Assembly (NCBI GenBank): GCA_029948255.1
Contig: JALIZF010001513.1
Span: forward strand, 152,001-216,000
DNA: 64,000 bases
Reading direction: 5' to 3'
DNA from: Telmatactis stephensoni
Lineage: Eukaryota; Cnidaria; Anthozoa; Actiniaria; Isophelliidae
Shown: positions 47,314 to 58,400 of the stretch, piece by piece
How the letters are laid out: every line of letters begins with the position of its first letter
Numbering within the stretch: position 1 is the first letter of the stretch
The notes under the pieces: model-generated
The model's database searches: none
What the model saw: only the letters and a program-made list of their open reading frames with translations
What the model was told of the DNA's origin: nothing
Program-made: the position numbers and the translations under genes

Positions 47314-48268
47314 CAGTGTAATCTGGAAGAGAAAAGTGGGAGACAAATATTCACCTAGCTAGTGTGTCATTCTATTCTACATTAAATAACAAAACAACAA
47401 CAACAACAACAACCACAAAAAACAAGATGTCACAAATATAGTGAAGACAGACAAATCAAGATTTGTTGTTCTGTAATATTCAGGATGTTGAAAAGGTTTA
47501 ATTACTTGTATCAATTTAAAAAAAGGTTTTGGAGATTTGGCTTTCTATTTCTGAAAATTATGAACCACTACAAAGTCAATAATTTATGAAATCTGACAGT
47601 AAATCTGAATATTAAAATCTACTGTTATAAAGCTAGGTCACTGAGCTTACAAGTTTATACAATATACAAACGAAAACCAAACTTATTTTAAAAATGCTTT
47701 TTAAAATAATCTTCATTTCAACTTTTTTAATTACCACAGGAAGCCACAGAATATTAAAATTGAAATTGGAGCTCTGCTTTTAGGTAGTAGTTGTTTTGAG
47801 TTGTTTTACAATTTCATCTAAAGTCATGATTAGTGTAATCTGGAAGAGAGAATTCTTGTTTCGTGTAAAGACAACTATTTATCTGTGTCATTCTATTCTA
47901 CATAGTACAAAAACAAGATGCCACAATACTGTCAAGACAGAAAAATCTAAATATAATGTTCTGCAATGTCTAATTGCAGTAATTGTTTAATTGAAGGATG
48001 TTGAAATCAGGTTCAGTACTATTTAATTTTATGAAATCAGCTTGAGGGATTTTTGCATTCTATTTCTGAGAATTATGAACCACTACTACAAAGTCAATTA
48101 TAAAATCTGACTGAATCTGAATAACTATCACTATGGTGACTGAGCTTGAAAGCCTTATAAATCTCAGGAGACTGAAGGGCAAGAAATAAAGCTTGATCTA
48201 TAATCTTTATTTAAACCTTTACAACAAAATGCAATCTTTGTTTACCTATTACCACAGGAAGCCCCATT
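47314..48268. repeat. Diverged tandem duplication, about 517-bp period
   Basis: AGTGTAATCTGGAAGAG starts both units (47314 and 47831). The units share GTCATTCTATTCTACAT, ATTATGAACCACTAC, GTGACTGAGCTT-like blocks and both close with ATTACCACAGGAAGCC. The first unit also has an (ACA)6 run at 47395. Non-coding. Confidence 0.7.
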
Positions 48269-48310
48269 CATTACTCGGGCTACCTGTGGTAGCTCGAGTC
48301 TAGGTTTACC
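48269..48310 (+). mobile_element. Helitron-type 3' hairpin ending in CTAG
   Basis: GCTACCTGTGGTAGC forms a hairpin followed by TCGAGTCTAG. A related end (GCCCGTAGGCGGGCGCGAGTCTAG, minus strand) is at 54182-54210. Both are followed by GTTTACC, so the exact boundary is uncertain. Confidence 0.4.
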
Positions 48311-49650
48311 TTTTCGGTCTATCTATCAATCTATCTATCAACGTCGCAAATGGGCAAATTACCCAGAAGCCTTTGGGGTACACTGTTGACCACGAGGCTT
48401 CCTGTGGTCACGAGAGATTGAGAACAAAATGGCGGACGCTATCAATCGGAATTTGTTTCGAACTATTGGCTTTTAATCTCAAGATACTTTGCTTTAATCG
48501 TTAATATCGAATTCTCGAATTTAGTGATGACCTTCTTACCAGCTGTTGTAATCAACTTATAATGTATTGATCGTCCAAGAACACGATACAGATCGATTTG
48601 TGGCAGCGAACTTCACTTGAGGACAGACATGTAAGACACGGAGATATTGTCTTTAATAGATCAGTAGTTTGTTTAAAATAATATTTCACTACTGCTTGCA
48701 CATAATATTTGCTTACACGGTGTCTACAGTCATGCTCTTCCTGAGAGCCGTGTTAAAAACGAACTAATTAACTAACAATATCTACAATGTTTGTTTCTTT
48801 CTAGTTAAAACTAGAAAGACTAGGAGATTCTTGCCTTTGCGTAATAAGGTGACTAGGGTGTATTCAATAATTAAGCCAGGAAACAGGAATTAGTAAATGG
48901 TGCAAAATTACACCAAATAAACAATGGAAAACAAATGATTTTTTATTATTTTAAAACTTATAAATATTTAGTGCAAATATCTGTATTTTGTACGTCATTT
49001 TTTATATATTGAATGCACTTTATTGTCAATCATGCTCAATGTTAGCAGATAAAAATATAGTGATGGATAATCATGGAAATGATAGTAATGTTTATGAGAC
49101 CTTATATTAGCAATAGAATACATGTACAAAATGATATTTTCAATCAATGAAAAGTGATACTCAACCACAAATTTGTACAAGCTTTTTGCAACCATGTTCA
49201 CAGAAACAAGATAAAGTGGATTAAATTGAAGATATTACTGTATGTAGTAGTATCAGATTGATGTGCATGGAGGAGCTATATATGGTAATGAGCATATATT
49301 GTATGACATAACACATCTTCAAATAAAGCATCAGCAACTGACTACTGCTATAATCATTGATCTGCTCCATATTAAAAACATGGTAATACATGTATCGAAA
49401 AGTTGTGTTAAGAAACTGAAATGATTTCATAGAAAGGTAACTGTGGTACTTCTAGAATCTACCAATGTGACAACGGCAATATCAAAATCATTTTAACTTG
49501 GATATCGAAACAGTCTGCCACAGTTTGTAAGTTTTGTTTCCATAAATCAAAGTAAAAAAGTACAGAATAGAAATTTAAATTGTGTGAGATTGGATCATTT
49601 GGTAGGCATTTACAAAATAAAGCAGACTGTATACTGTATATGTCTGGCAT
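48311..49650. other. Intergenic
   Basis: Starts with a TCTATCTATC-type run, then AT-rich sequence. A 14-codon ATGGCGGACGC frame at 48430 goes nowhere. No gene was recognised. Confidence 0.4.
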
Positions 49651-49672
49651 GATAAAAAGACCAGCAGTATAT

Positions 49673-49878
49673 TAATAACCACCATGATGTGGTACAATTA
49701 TGTACAAACTACTTTCTCTCCAATATAATTTGTGTTCTACTCTGGGAGTACTTGTCATGCATTTTTGCAATCAAAAGACACTGACAAGTCAAACTGGTTT
49801 CCATCAACTTCTGTTCTCCATTTCTCCCCAAGTACTATACACAGGTGTAGCCCGAGTGAACGCCTATTAGGCGTCTAG
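49673..49878 (+). mobile_element. Helitron 3' end fragment
   Basis: It ends CGAGTGAACGCCTATTAGGCGTCTAG with T following. It is the same family as the fragment at 34077-34400, in opposite orientation; the two share AGACACTGACAAGTC, TTCTGTTCTCCATTTCTCCC and the hairpin. Confidence 0.7.
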
Positions 49879-50309
49879 TTTGAATCAAATTAACGTCAAA
49901 ATAAAACAAAGTATTTAAAACTATTATTATATTTAAATGGGAGCTCCGCTATTAGGTAGTACCTAATTTTTTATATTATATTTTTTTAAATTAATGTTTG
50001 TAAAACCGGCATAATAAAATAATCTTGAATCTTGAATATTAACCCTAAATGTGGCTAAAACTGAATATACAAAAATAGCTACTCCTTTCAAACTTTCTAA
50101 TTTGGGAATTGTCCAGCCTCTAGAAATTGCTCCTGAACAAATAACGAGTTAGTGTTTGTATATATTGATGGCACTTGCCTATTTGTTACTACCAAATTAT
50201 TTATTTCTAAAGTCCCTTTTTTGTGGTGTAAGTCTTCAAAACAATGAAGCACTTCATGAGGTGATTCACAAGTTATCACAATGTACAACTTCACCAGTGC
50301 ATGTAACAA
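49879..50309 (+). pseudogene. Short spacer with a LINE RT crumb
   Basis: A palindrome TTAGGTAGTACCTAA is at 49953. An AATCTTGAATCTTGAATATT tail near 50021 looks like a LINE 3' end. At 50050-50130 NVAKTEYTKIATPFKLSNLG resembles the KTE...S block of LINE reverse transcriptases. Tiny remnant. Confidence 0.35.
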
Positions 50310-51541
50310 CTAGACGCACACGTGCGTTCACTCGTGCCCTGGGAGCCCCTTTTAGGAGAGGCTTCAATGACTGGCCCCGTTTGTACTCTTCCCCGAGCCG
50401 TTTCATGCATTCTTCACTAAACTGTAACATAATATACCTTTTTTGACCTTTTTAAAGAATATATGATTAGTCAATTTGTCTGTCAGCAGCTATTAGTGTT
50501 TGCCTTTGTCCTATTATCATGCATGGCTATTAGATATCTCCAACATGCAAAAATACAGTTTATTCAACTTTTTATTTCACTATATATCTCAATTGTTTGC
50601 TGTAAAGACTTCTACAACGACTTTTTGATACAATAACAAATCATGTATTTTTTCGTTCATGTTTCAGATGTTTTATCCATTACTTGACCAAACGCATCAG
50701 GTCAAATAGAGCCTTGGTTCCATGAAAATATATAAATAAATTGTCTGGCCAGAATTTGGGTGTTAAAATTCAATACAAAAACCTCTCAAGATCTCTTGAA
50801 TGCTTGAATGAAAAATATAATTGACTTGCCTCTATATGCGTTCGTTTAGCAACATGTAGGGTGAGAAATTCGTAGATTTCCAGCTCAAAGGAATTCACCG
50901 ATCCCGCATCCATTGTTCTGCCTCCGTAGTTACTGTTGCTACGTCGGACAAGCTAACATGTTTTTGATGTACAACCTGATACAGACACCCGATTGCTGAA
51001 ATTTGTAAAGGTCTGTCTGAGATTGAGTGCATTCTAAAGGAACATCAAGAAATCGTGTGATAATATCTTAAACATCTTCGAATTCGAGTTTTGTTGCTCG
51101 GACATTTACTATTCCATTGGGAAAACCATCCATTGTTTAGTGGCCATTCAAGCAAAGCCGGGATTGGTGTATTGCTCTGAGTCGCGAGAGCTTCAGTTTT
51201 CAAGTACTCCATTGAGAGTTTGATATTTGGTCAAAGTATTGGAGATCAAGCTCAAAATAACAGCCCATTCTGAAGCTCTTCTAAGTGTCTAGGTATATCT
51301 CCAGTTAAAAGCTCCATTTTCTATTGTCTCACTGCTGGAAAAGCCTGTCTCTGAAAGCTATTTTTTTGGGCTGTCTGCCATCTTGCATTCCTAAAGATCC
51401 TGACTGGCGTTCACTTCGAAGACCTTCGAAGAGTTCGCACTCGCTCAAAGGTGATGAATGAAGGGCATTGTTTCTTACGTTCTTAACCAATCAGGAGCTT
51501 TAACACGTGACCAATTGTGCAAGAAAGGCGACGAACAGAGA
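50310..51541 (-). mobile_element. Helitron-like non-autonomous element, copy B
   Basis: Same 3' end as copy A (hairpin, CTAG, then T). It aligns to 36651-37573 but carries an extra 285-bp block at about 50893-51177 and a 30-bp block near 50515. The left-hand (5') end at about 51541 again adjoins an A run. Not coding. Confidence 0.7.
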
Positions 51542-51719
51542 AAAAAAATAGACCTCTATGAGGCCATGTGGTTACTGGCCTCAAATCCAAATATAGATAT
51601 AGACACATTTCAAGGCTTGTCCCTGGTTGGGGGTGGGGGTAGGGGTTTACTTCGACTAGTGCATACACACACACCGACTTTGTCCTAGTGCCCTTGGTAA
51701 GTTTATTGAAATTCAATAT

Positions 51720-51762
51720 ATTTTTTATGTTCTATTTGACCTGATGTGTTTGGTCACGTAAT
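51720..51762 (+). mobile_element. Helitron fragment, left of a nested insertion
   Basis: The internal Helitron sequence (GACCTGATGTGTTTGGTCAC) breaks off at AAT (51760-51762) and resumes after 53857. Confidence 0.6.
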
Positions 51763-52082
51763 AGAACGATTTCACATAAGCGCTTTTAACATGCAAATAT
51801 GTTTTGTCAAGTATTTAACATGCAAATTAGTTGTCACCTTTGATGAGTTGTCACCTTGCTAACCAAGGAATTTGCATGGCGCAGTTTCACGGCTAAATGA
51901 GTTAAAAATCATGGAAAATGGTAAATGCTTTTAAGAAAAGGAGAAATTTTCAAAAATAAAGGCACCTTCTAGCATCCTCGAAGACCTCCCCGTTTGATCT
52001 GTTTGTACAATTAAAAAAATAGTGTTGGTTTAACATTTCAAGGTAAGCATGAATTAATTTTAACAGAGTCGGTATTTTAGGC

Positions 52083-52149
52083 CCGGTTCAAACGAGAACG
52101 CAAGTCGATGCAAGTTTTGACTTGAAACTTGCGTCCTCGTTTGAACACC
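52083..52149. repeat. Small hairpin inside the TIR element
   Basis: CCGGTTCAAACGAGAACGCAAGT and its near-inverse ACTTGCGTCCTCGTTTGAACACCG surround a short loop. It may be a nested MITE end. Confidence 0.6.
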
Positions 52150-52249
52150 GCTCCAACTTTCAAAAACTTTCAAGGAAAATTAGTTAGCTGAAGGACAGCG
52201 AGAAAATCAGATTTGCTTTTGTTTCAATTATTTGTAAGAGAGGAAAAAC

Positions 52250-52507
52250 TTATGATAATGGGGTTTCACCAGTATTTCTCCAGAAGTACCTTAACTGCCC
52301 ACAGATAAGAGAGTATACGTCCCTTCCATTGTATGGGTGACCATGAAAGCCAGGAAACAATCGCTGGGCAAGAGGTAACTGCTGATAAGCCAAAGGCGGT
52401 TGTAATGCAACAAAAAGAAGGCAAATAGCCAGTAACTTCAAAAGAATCATCGTAAGTTGTACTAAATCCATAATTTTAGACTCAACTAACAGCCAGTCTA
52501 CATCCAC
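52250..52507 (-). CDS. ORF with hydrophobic N-terminal segment, inside the TIR element
   Basis: 85 codons. A strongly hydrophobic stretch (LTMILLKLLAICLLFVAL) is followed by QPPLAYQQLPLAQRLFPGFH and a short polar tail. It could be read as a signal peptide plus small secreted peptide. More likely it is the N-terminal end of a Harbinger-type transposase cut by an internal deletion, since such transposases often start with a Leu-rich helix and then an Arg-rich segment. No catalytic residues are present. Confidence 0.35.
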   Translation of the reverse strand: MDVDWLLVESKIMDLVQLTMILLKLLAICLLFVALQPPLAYQQLPLAQRLFPGFHGHPYNGRDVYSLICGQLRYFWRNTGETPLS

Positions 52508-52694
52508 CGCACGAACAGAATTAGGTCGACGTGTTACACGTTACAATTAGCAGAACTGTGAAATTCACAATTTGCATGAAATTCCATCAAACTTATGTGC
52601 CCCAACTTCGCAGTCACTGTTCGGCTTACGAAGGTGTGCATGCTAGTCTTCGCAATCGAGTCCTTTTTTCAATGAATATCAAGACTATATAACT

Positions 52695-53402
52695 ATGTGG
52701 CGACCTTGGGAAGAAACGGATGGAACCTCTACTAACTCTACTAACAATGATGGAACTCAGGGGAACCAAGTTAAGTCTGGTAATTATTCATTTTGCAAGG
52801 ATTTTGTTCAAAACAGATGCAAGTCGGTTCATGTTTTCAAAAGCTTATCATTTGCTTCTCTTTCAAATTCAATAGAATCGACCAAAGCAGGAAGAGTAAG
52901 GGCGAATGCCAGTGAAAGGGAAGAGCAGCTTGTGTCAGACAGCTATAACATGGTGTGTGGAAAGGATTGGGGGTGCTGTTGTCAAAATGGCGAAGAAGCG
53001 AGTACTTGAGTATGGCCTGCCACCCAGAGTAATCAAGATTTACACTGAAAGTGAGGAAAGCAAGCTGATAACGAGGATGAAAAATATAATGAGACGAATG
53101 GCACCATCATCATCATCATCACCATCTACATCAACAGCAGTCTTATCAACAACAAAATGCGTTATGCAGTAAAGCGCACGCCGGCCCAAAGAAAACTTGA
53201 GTCAAAGCTGGCAACCTTCATAGCCTCCTCGTCAGAAGACGAAGAACAGAAGCAAGAAAAGACAAAGACAACTACAGAAGTGGCAAAAGAGGCCCAGGAG
53301 GCACACACAACCATGTGCAAGAAAGCAATGGAAACCCTCGATAAAGTGAGCAACTTGTTCACGAAAGTCGACTGTCAAATAGACAAATCAGCTAAGCCTT
53401 AG
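52695..53402 (+). pseudogene. Second gene of the TIR element, frameshifted, unknown (Myb-like partner?)
   Basis: Starts MWRPWEETDGTSTN at 52695. Overlapping frames at 52906-53170 (MAKKRVLEYGLPPRVIKIYT, then a poly-Ser tract encoded by TCA repeats) and 53157-53402 (TPAQRKLESKLATF, acidic, then a C-terminal helix with MCKKAMETLDKVSNLF) look like consecutive parts of one protein broken by shifts. The charged linker and terminal helix resemble the C-terminal half of Myb/SANT-type helper proteins of Harbinger elements. This is a guess from layout, not from motif. Confidence 0.35.
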
Positions 53403-53854
53403 AGTTAATTGTGAGTAGGATTTTCGCTTATGTGTTTAATGTTGTTAATGTTATTTAAAAACAACATGATAGCTATCCTAGCTATAATATTGTTCATGTA
53501 TTCTAAGTATGTCGAAATAATCAATATAATTAATAAAAACCTTTGAACCTTTAGCTGTTTACTGATTGTACATATATCCCTTCAGTGGGATAAAAGCAAT
53601 ATAACTCTGGCAAGAAGTACACAATAATGTATTTTTAGCGGCTACTCAATTTTGAACTAAAAGATAGTTAACATAGAGTATTGTAATGAAAATCTGCTTG
53701 CTTTAATTTTTCCAACAAAAATCGGACCCCAGTCAATGAGCCGTGAAGCTGCCAGCGCGCGCATGCCTCAGTTATCGAAATGACAACTAATTTGCATGTT
53801 AAATACTCGACAAAACATATTTGCATGTTAAAAACGCTTATGTGAAATCCTTCT

Positions 53855-54010
53855 AATGGATAAAACATGAACGAAAAAATACACGATTTGTTATTGTGCC
53901 AAAAATGCCGTTGTAGAAGTCTTTACAGCAAACAATTGAGATATATAGTGAAATAAAAAGTTGAATAAACTGGTATATTCGCAGGTAATATTTTTGCATG
54001 TGAGAAAATC
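53855..54010 (-). mobile_element. Helitron fragment, right of the nested insertion
   Basis: Reverse complement of 36840-36990: shares CAATTGAGATATATAGTGAA and ACACGATTTGTTATTGTG. Continues the Helitron piece at 51720-51762 after the AAT duplication. Confidence 0.75.
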
Positions 54011-54330
54011 AAAGCACAGCAAACTTCGCTTTGTGTCCGCTTCAGTATGATGCAAGTCAAGCACCTGAAGTCAAGTCATGTTGTCGCAATGACGAAATGT
54101 GGGTGGCCTCGTTTCCATACCTGCCTAATTTGCATACACATTTGCAACGAGAAAGATAGACCCATAGATAGAAAGGGTAAACCTAGACTCGCGCCCGCCT
54201 ACGGGCGATATTTGCTGTCAAAGATATTTGCTGTCAATGGGTATGGGTATTGCTGTCAAGCCCGTATCTTTTTCTCAGTGTGATTGTATAGGATCTGTTT
54301 GTTCAATTCCCCCATATTTTCACCGAGGAA
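54011..54330. other. Spacer with a second Helitron-type hairpin end
   Basis: The minus strand at 54182-54210 reads GCCCGTAGGCGGGCGCGAGTCTAG, a hairpin followed by CTAG. Otherwise no feature before the DUF6729-like ORF. Confidence 0.4.
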
Positions 54331-54876
54331 ATGAGATGTCCACGATGCAAAGATGCTACTAATTTTGTCAAGCCAGTTGGTTGGAAAGATGGTCGATTAC
54401 GTCGACATTTACCTAGGAGCATATACGGAACTTCTGGTACTGTGTTAGTTGTAAGTCGTGAGTATTCTTGTCGCAAAGGACACGAGATATTAGCTCACGA
54501 TCCTGAAATTCTCAATGTTTTTCCTTTAAAAACGATGATTCCTTTTATACTTTCCCATAAAAGTGGAATGACTAGAGAACTATTGGAAGAAGTGATAGCG
54601 ATGATTCGAAATAGATCATCATTGTATGCCAAAATAATATTTTTGGATGACACTGTAACAGTCCGGGATATTACCAGAATTGGTCATCGTTGTGACGTCA
54701 CACATCCATTGTTTCAAAGAAAATCCGGAAAATCACAAAAAATATTCAGCTATATTTTACTTCAACCAGTAATATCGCTAGTTCCAGGCTTAAACATGGG
54801 GTTTGAGCGAAATAAATCGTTGAAGGAAAGTGTCATGGCGGATATGCCATCGTTGTTCTTTGAAATGAAAGGCTGA
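54331..54876 (+). CDS. DUF6729-like protein
   Basis: A 181-codon ORF. Residues 1-6 form a C-x2-C (MRCPRC), followed by VGWKDGRLRRHLP, a GTVLVVSREYSC block with a second C-x3-H pair, then DPEILNVFP and PFILSHKSGMTRELLE. I recognise this order from the DUF6729 family, which is multi-copy in corals and fungi and of unknown function; the Cys/His pairs suggest a zinc ribbon. The frame is open upstream to a TAG at about 54293, so there may be an earlier exon. It stands alone, 0.6 kb before the RAG1-N-like gene, with the same orientation. Confidence 0.6.
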   Translation: MRCPRCKDATNFVKPVGWKDGRLRRHLPRSIYGTSGTVLVVSREYSCRKGHEILAHDPEILNVFPLKTMIPFILSHKSGMTRELLEEVIAMIRNRSSLYAKIIFLDDTVTVRDITRIGHRCDVTHPLFQRKSGKSQKIFSYILLQPVISLVPGLNMGFERNKSLKESVMADMPSLFFEMKG

Positions 54877-55442
54877 ATCGTTGCGAAATTGCCTTCTTCA
54901 CTCTCTTGGTGGACGCCATTTTTCTTGATAACTGGTAGGTAACTCCATTTAAATGAATATTTAGAGCTGTTCAGAGATTTTGTGGGTTAATAGAAGCATT
55001 TTTCCTCGAATGAACAATGCTCAAAGTGTTCATTACTTCTAGTTTCGAAGCATGCAACAATATAGGCAAACGTGCAACTCTTCGAGAAGACAGTGAACCT
55101 GATCGAACCCGATATCAAAATGGCGCGAAACCCTAGCTTGATATGTTAGAAGTCGAGACTAGCCTGCTTTCACGATTGCTTTTTTGCTTTTGCTATCGAA
55201 AAATAAACAACTTCAAGCTGTTCAAGTTTTTTACTCAAACGCAAGAAAAAATAAGCGAAAAAAGACTGTAAGATTGGATTTAGAAGTTGCATTCTCAACA
55301 CAGACTGTGTAAATTGAACTAGAAGAGCTCAAAGTTCAGTATATACATTTTGTTCAGTGGATCTCTCGGGATCTTGTATATGCTAATCGAAATTTTTAAG
55401 CAAAAGGTAATGATCTTTTACACGTAAATTAAGCTAAAGCAC
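54877..55442. other. Spacer upstream of the six-exon gene
   Basis: AT-rich sequence with two ATGGCG starts that close quickly. Probably promoter or 5' untranslated region of the next gene; no specific element seen. Confidence 0.4.
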
Positions 55443-58400
55443 ATGAGTCTATTTTTTTATAAAGGTTATGTTGACGAAAGTTTTTCTGTATTTGTTAACA
55501 GATTTTCTCATGGTGTAGCTTCGTCGACTGTTATGATGGACCTCCATCTTTCCATCTTGGCAAAATCCTGCCGTGTTTGTGGCAAAAAACTACAACAACA
55601 GTCATATAGTTGTGTGACATACAGCACACAAATTCTTGGTATTTTTAAACAAAACGTTCTACTTGATTCTTTCGATGTTCATCCAAAGAAGATTTGTGGT
55701 GCCTGCAGATCAATCTGTTCAAATCAAAGGTACATAAAGGAAGGATTAAAAAGCTCTGTTGAATGTGTCAACTGGACTGTCCATGATGTAGATTGTACAG
55801 TATGCTCTACATTGCCCCTCAAAGTATCTCGTGGTAGAAAAAGAAAGAAAAGAAAAGTATTTGAAAAAAGGCAGGAAGAGGATGCTGAAGAAAGTGACAC
55901 AGAAAGTGGAAGTGAAGATCAAGAACATGAAGTGGGAAGGGAAGATGAGAGGTGTTACACAATATTCATGAGCAGTATAAAGCACTCTATCGAAAAAATT
56001 CCATCTGAATTCAGGGTGCAAATCCTACAAGAACTGTTGGCAAGTGACGCAGGTGAACTTGAAAGGATATGTAGTTCATTACCATCAAAGGAAAAAGAAA
56101 CACTGCTTACTGAGGTAGTGGGGTCACAAAGTAGATTGCATTTGCTAGACCCTGATAATTGTGATGATTTTGTCACTCACATAGAAGACAGGACACTGGT
56201 GAACCTCACAACCTCAATTTTCAAGTCTCAAGTACAAGACATTAAGAGTGATGCACATTCTTTTAATCAGACCTACAGGAATGTAAATGTGATCAAAGAC
56301 CTTGACCGCAAAGCTTGGTTCAACAGAAGGAACTGATGTTGTCAAAGCAGCTGTAAAAGCACTTTCGTCACCCTCAACATCAGACATGGACAACTGTTTG
56401 GTACTTGAGCATTTGTATTCAGTTGCTGTAACAGAATCAGTTGTGATGCCATTTAGTTTTTTGATAAACCTCCTGCTTTTTACTTTCACAAATTCAAAGC
56501 TGGCCATCAATGTCATGAGCAAGATAATGCCAGGTGGTAGCTACAGTACCATAACAAACTGGAGAGACAGCCTAGCTTCAGTTCCACCACCCTTCCCAGA
56601 TGGTGACTGTGTTCTCGCCTTTGATAATGATCAAATTATCCAAAAGCAGTGGAAAGTCAAAGCTGGAGGAAACTCCAGGGTCAGTGTATTAACAAGTGTT
56701 TGTCAGGCAGAGATTGTGACGTCTAGCGGTCTTCAAAAACGTGATGATCTTGCTCCAAGGTCAGTAAATACGATTGACCAAAAAAAGAAAAACCCTCACT
56801 GTGTACAGTAATTGCCCTTATTCATAATGACATAACATTAAAACAATCTATAGATTTAATGCAAAGGATCATGGTGGCATGGTGAGGATAGAACAACAAC
56901 AACACAAAGGAAATTCAAATAAAATGCATTCAGACCATTTAAGTTATTAAAAGCTTTTTTTTTCCGTGGGTGAATTTAGCTCAAATTTCTGTTGATCTTT
57001 ATGGTTCTGTCCCCCTAAAAACAAGTTTATGAATGATAGCAATGAAAAGTACATAATGCTTTTGTTCATTTGTTGTTGGCAAAAGGCCTCTTTAATATGC
57101 ACTGTGCACAGTAGAAAAATGTGTCCTTAAAGTTTACATTTATATTCTAGGAACTGGCAAAGCAAACTATTAACACCAGATGAAACTACAAAGGGGTTTC
57201 TTAGAGATTCCATAATACCTGATGAGGAAGCTAAGAAAATACTGAGGAGAGAGGTATGTTATTATTGGGGATTTTTGTCTCTGCCAATGTCTTGTGTTAG
57301 ACAGTGAGTCATTTTGTTGGGCCAAGAATTTTTTAAATCGAACAAAGACACAAAGTGTAATATATTACTCTAACCTATGAATAAAAGGTTGTCAGAGAGG
57401 CATGGTTATTTTCCTTAATTTGAAATTATGTTGGCAACATTGGTTTAGCATTAAATTGTGCTGAAACTTGTTTACTGGATATGATTAGTCAAGTACCTTT
57501 TGGCTGATTTGGTTCATATATGTTTCAACAGCTTTTTTCAATTATATCTGCATGCAGTCTTAGATTAAATTGGCCTTATTTGCTTGCCCCTAGAATTTCC
57601 CAGTATGCAGTCTGTTTTTGTGAAGTACACATGTAATTTATGATTCCTTGTTAGGAATGCTTGAATAAGGAGAACACAAAAAAATGTTCACTATGAAGAA
57701 AAAACATATTCTCTTCTCAAGAGTATTGTTTTGGGAAAACTTTTGCACTAGCAAAAAAGCCTATTAGCAGATAAGGTCTAGTATTTGATTTTGGTTTACA
57801 TACATGACAACCTTTTTTTGGAACGAGGGTCCATACTTACATGTTATCTGTTTAAATTGCAAATGCATGTATGACTAGTACTGTTGGTTGCAAACAATAG
57901 TCAAGAGCAGTTTTCATTAACCTGTGAAACACACTTTAGTGTGTCAGTTTTTAATACACCCTAATTCCATTTGTACTTTTTGTTATTTGACTATTACAAT
58001 TATTCAACTAATACACTTGGTTTCATAGGCTAATGAAAACCACTCTCTATCTGTGAAACAGTAATAATAATAGTACTATTCTACTCGAATTCTATTGTTT
58101 TCTATTGTTTAATTACTACACTATTTTGTACTATCTAGTTATTAGTATTTCACAGATTTACTGCTTACACTATCAAAATTAAATGTTAAAATGCCCTTGA
58201 ATGTTCCCCAAAATTTTTATTTTTATTACTAAAATTCGAAAATCCTAACCCATTAATTTAATATCTACATTACTTTTTAATTTTAATATCCTTTTATATT
58301 TTTGTCTAGAATAAACGTGCAATTCAAGAGTGTCTTGAAAAGGTAGTTGAAGAACAAGAGAGAAACAGCAAAGGGGAATTTTATGATGCCATTGACTCTA

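Larger units (their letters stand above)
51763..53854. mobile_element. 2.09-kb TIR element with AAT target duplication, perhaps an internally deleted Harbinger
   Basis: 74-bp terminal inverted repeats (51763-51836 and 53781-53854) begin AGAASGATTTCACATAAGCG and each contain TTAACATGCAAAT twice. AAT flanks both ends, while the uninterrupted Helitron copies have a single AAT at that place. Inside are two divergent ORF groups, minus 52250-52507 and plus 52695-53402, with a 190-bp spacer. A 3-bp duplication and two divergent genes fit PIF/Harbinger, but no DDE domain is present. The family call is inference. Confidence 0.7.

Noticed and set aside
48421..48475. ATGGCGGACGC start as first exon of a gene
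   Set aside because: Frame closes after 14 codons and no donor or downstream exon could be matched.
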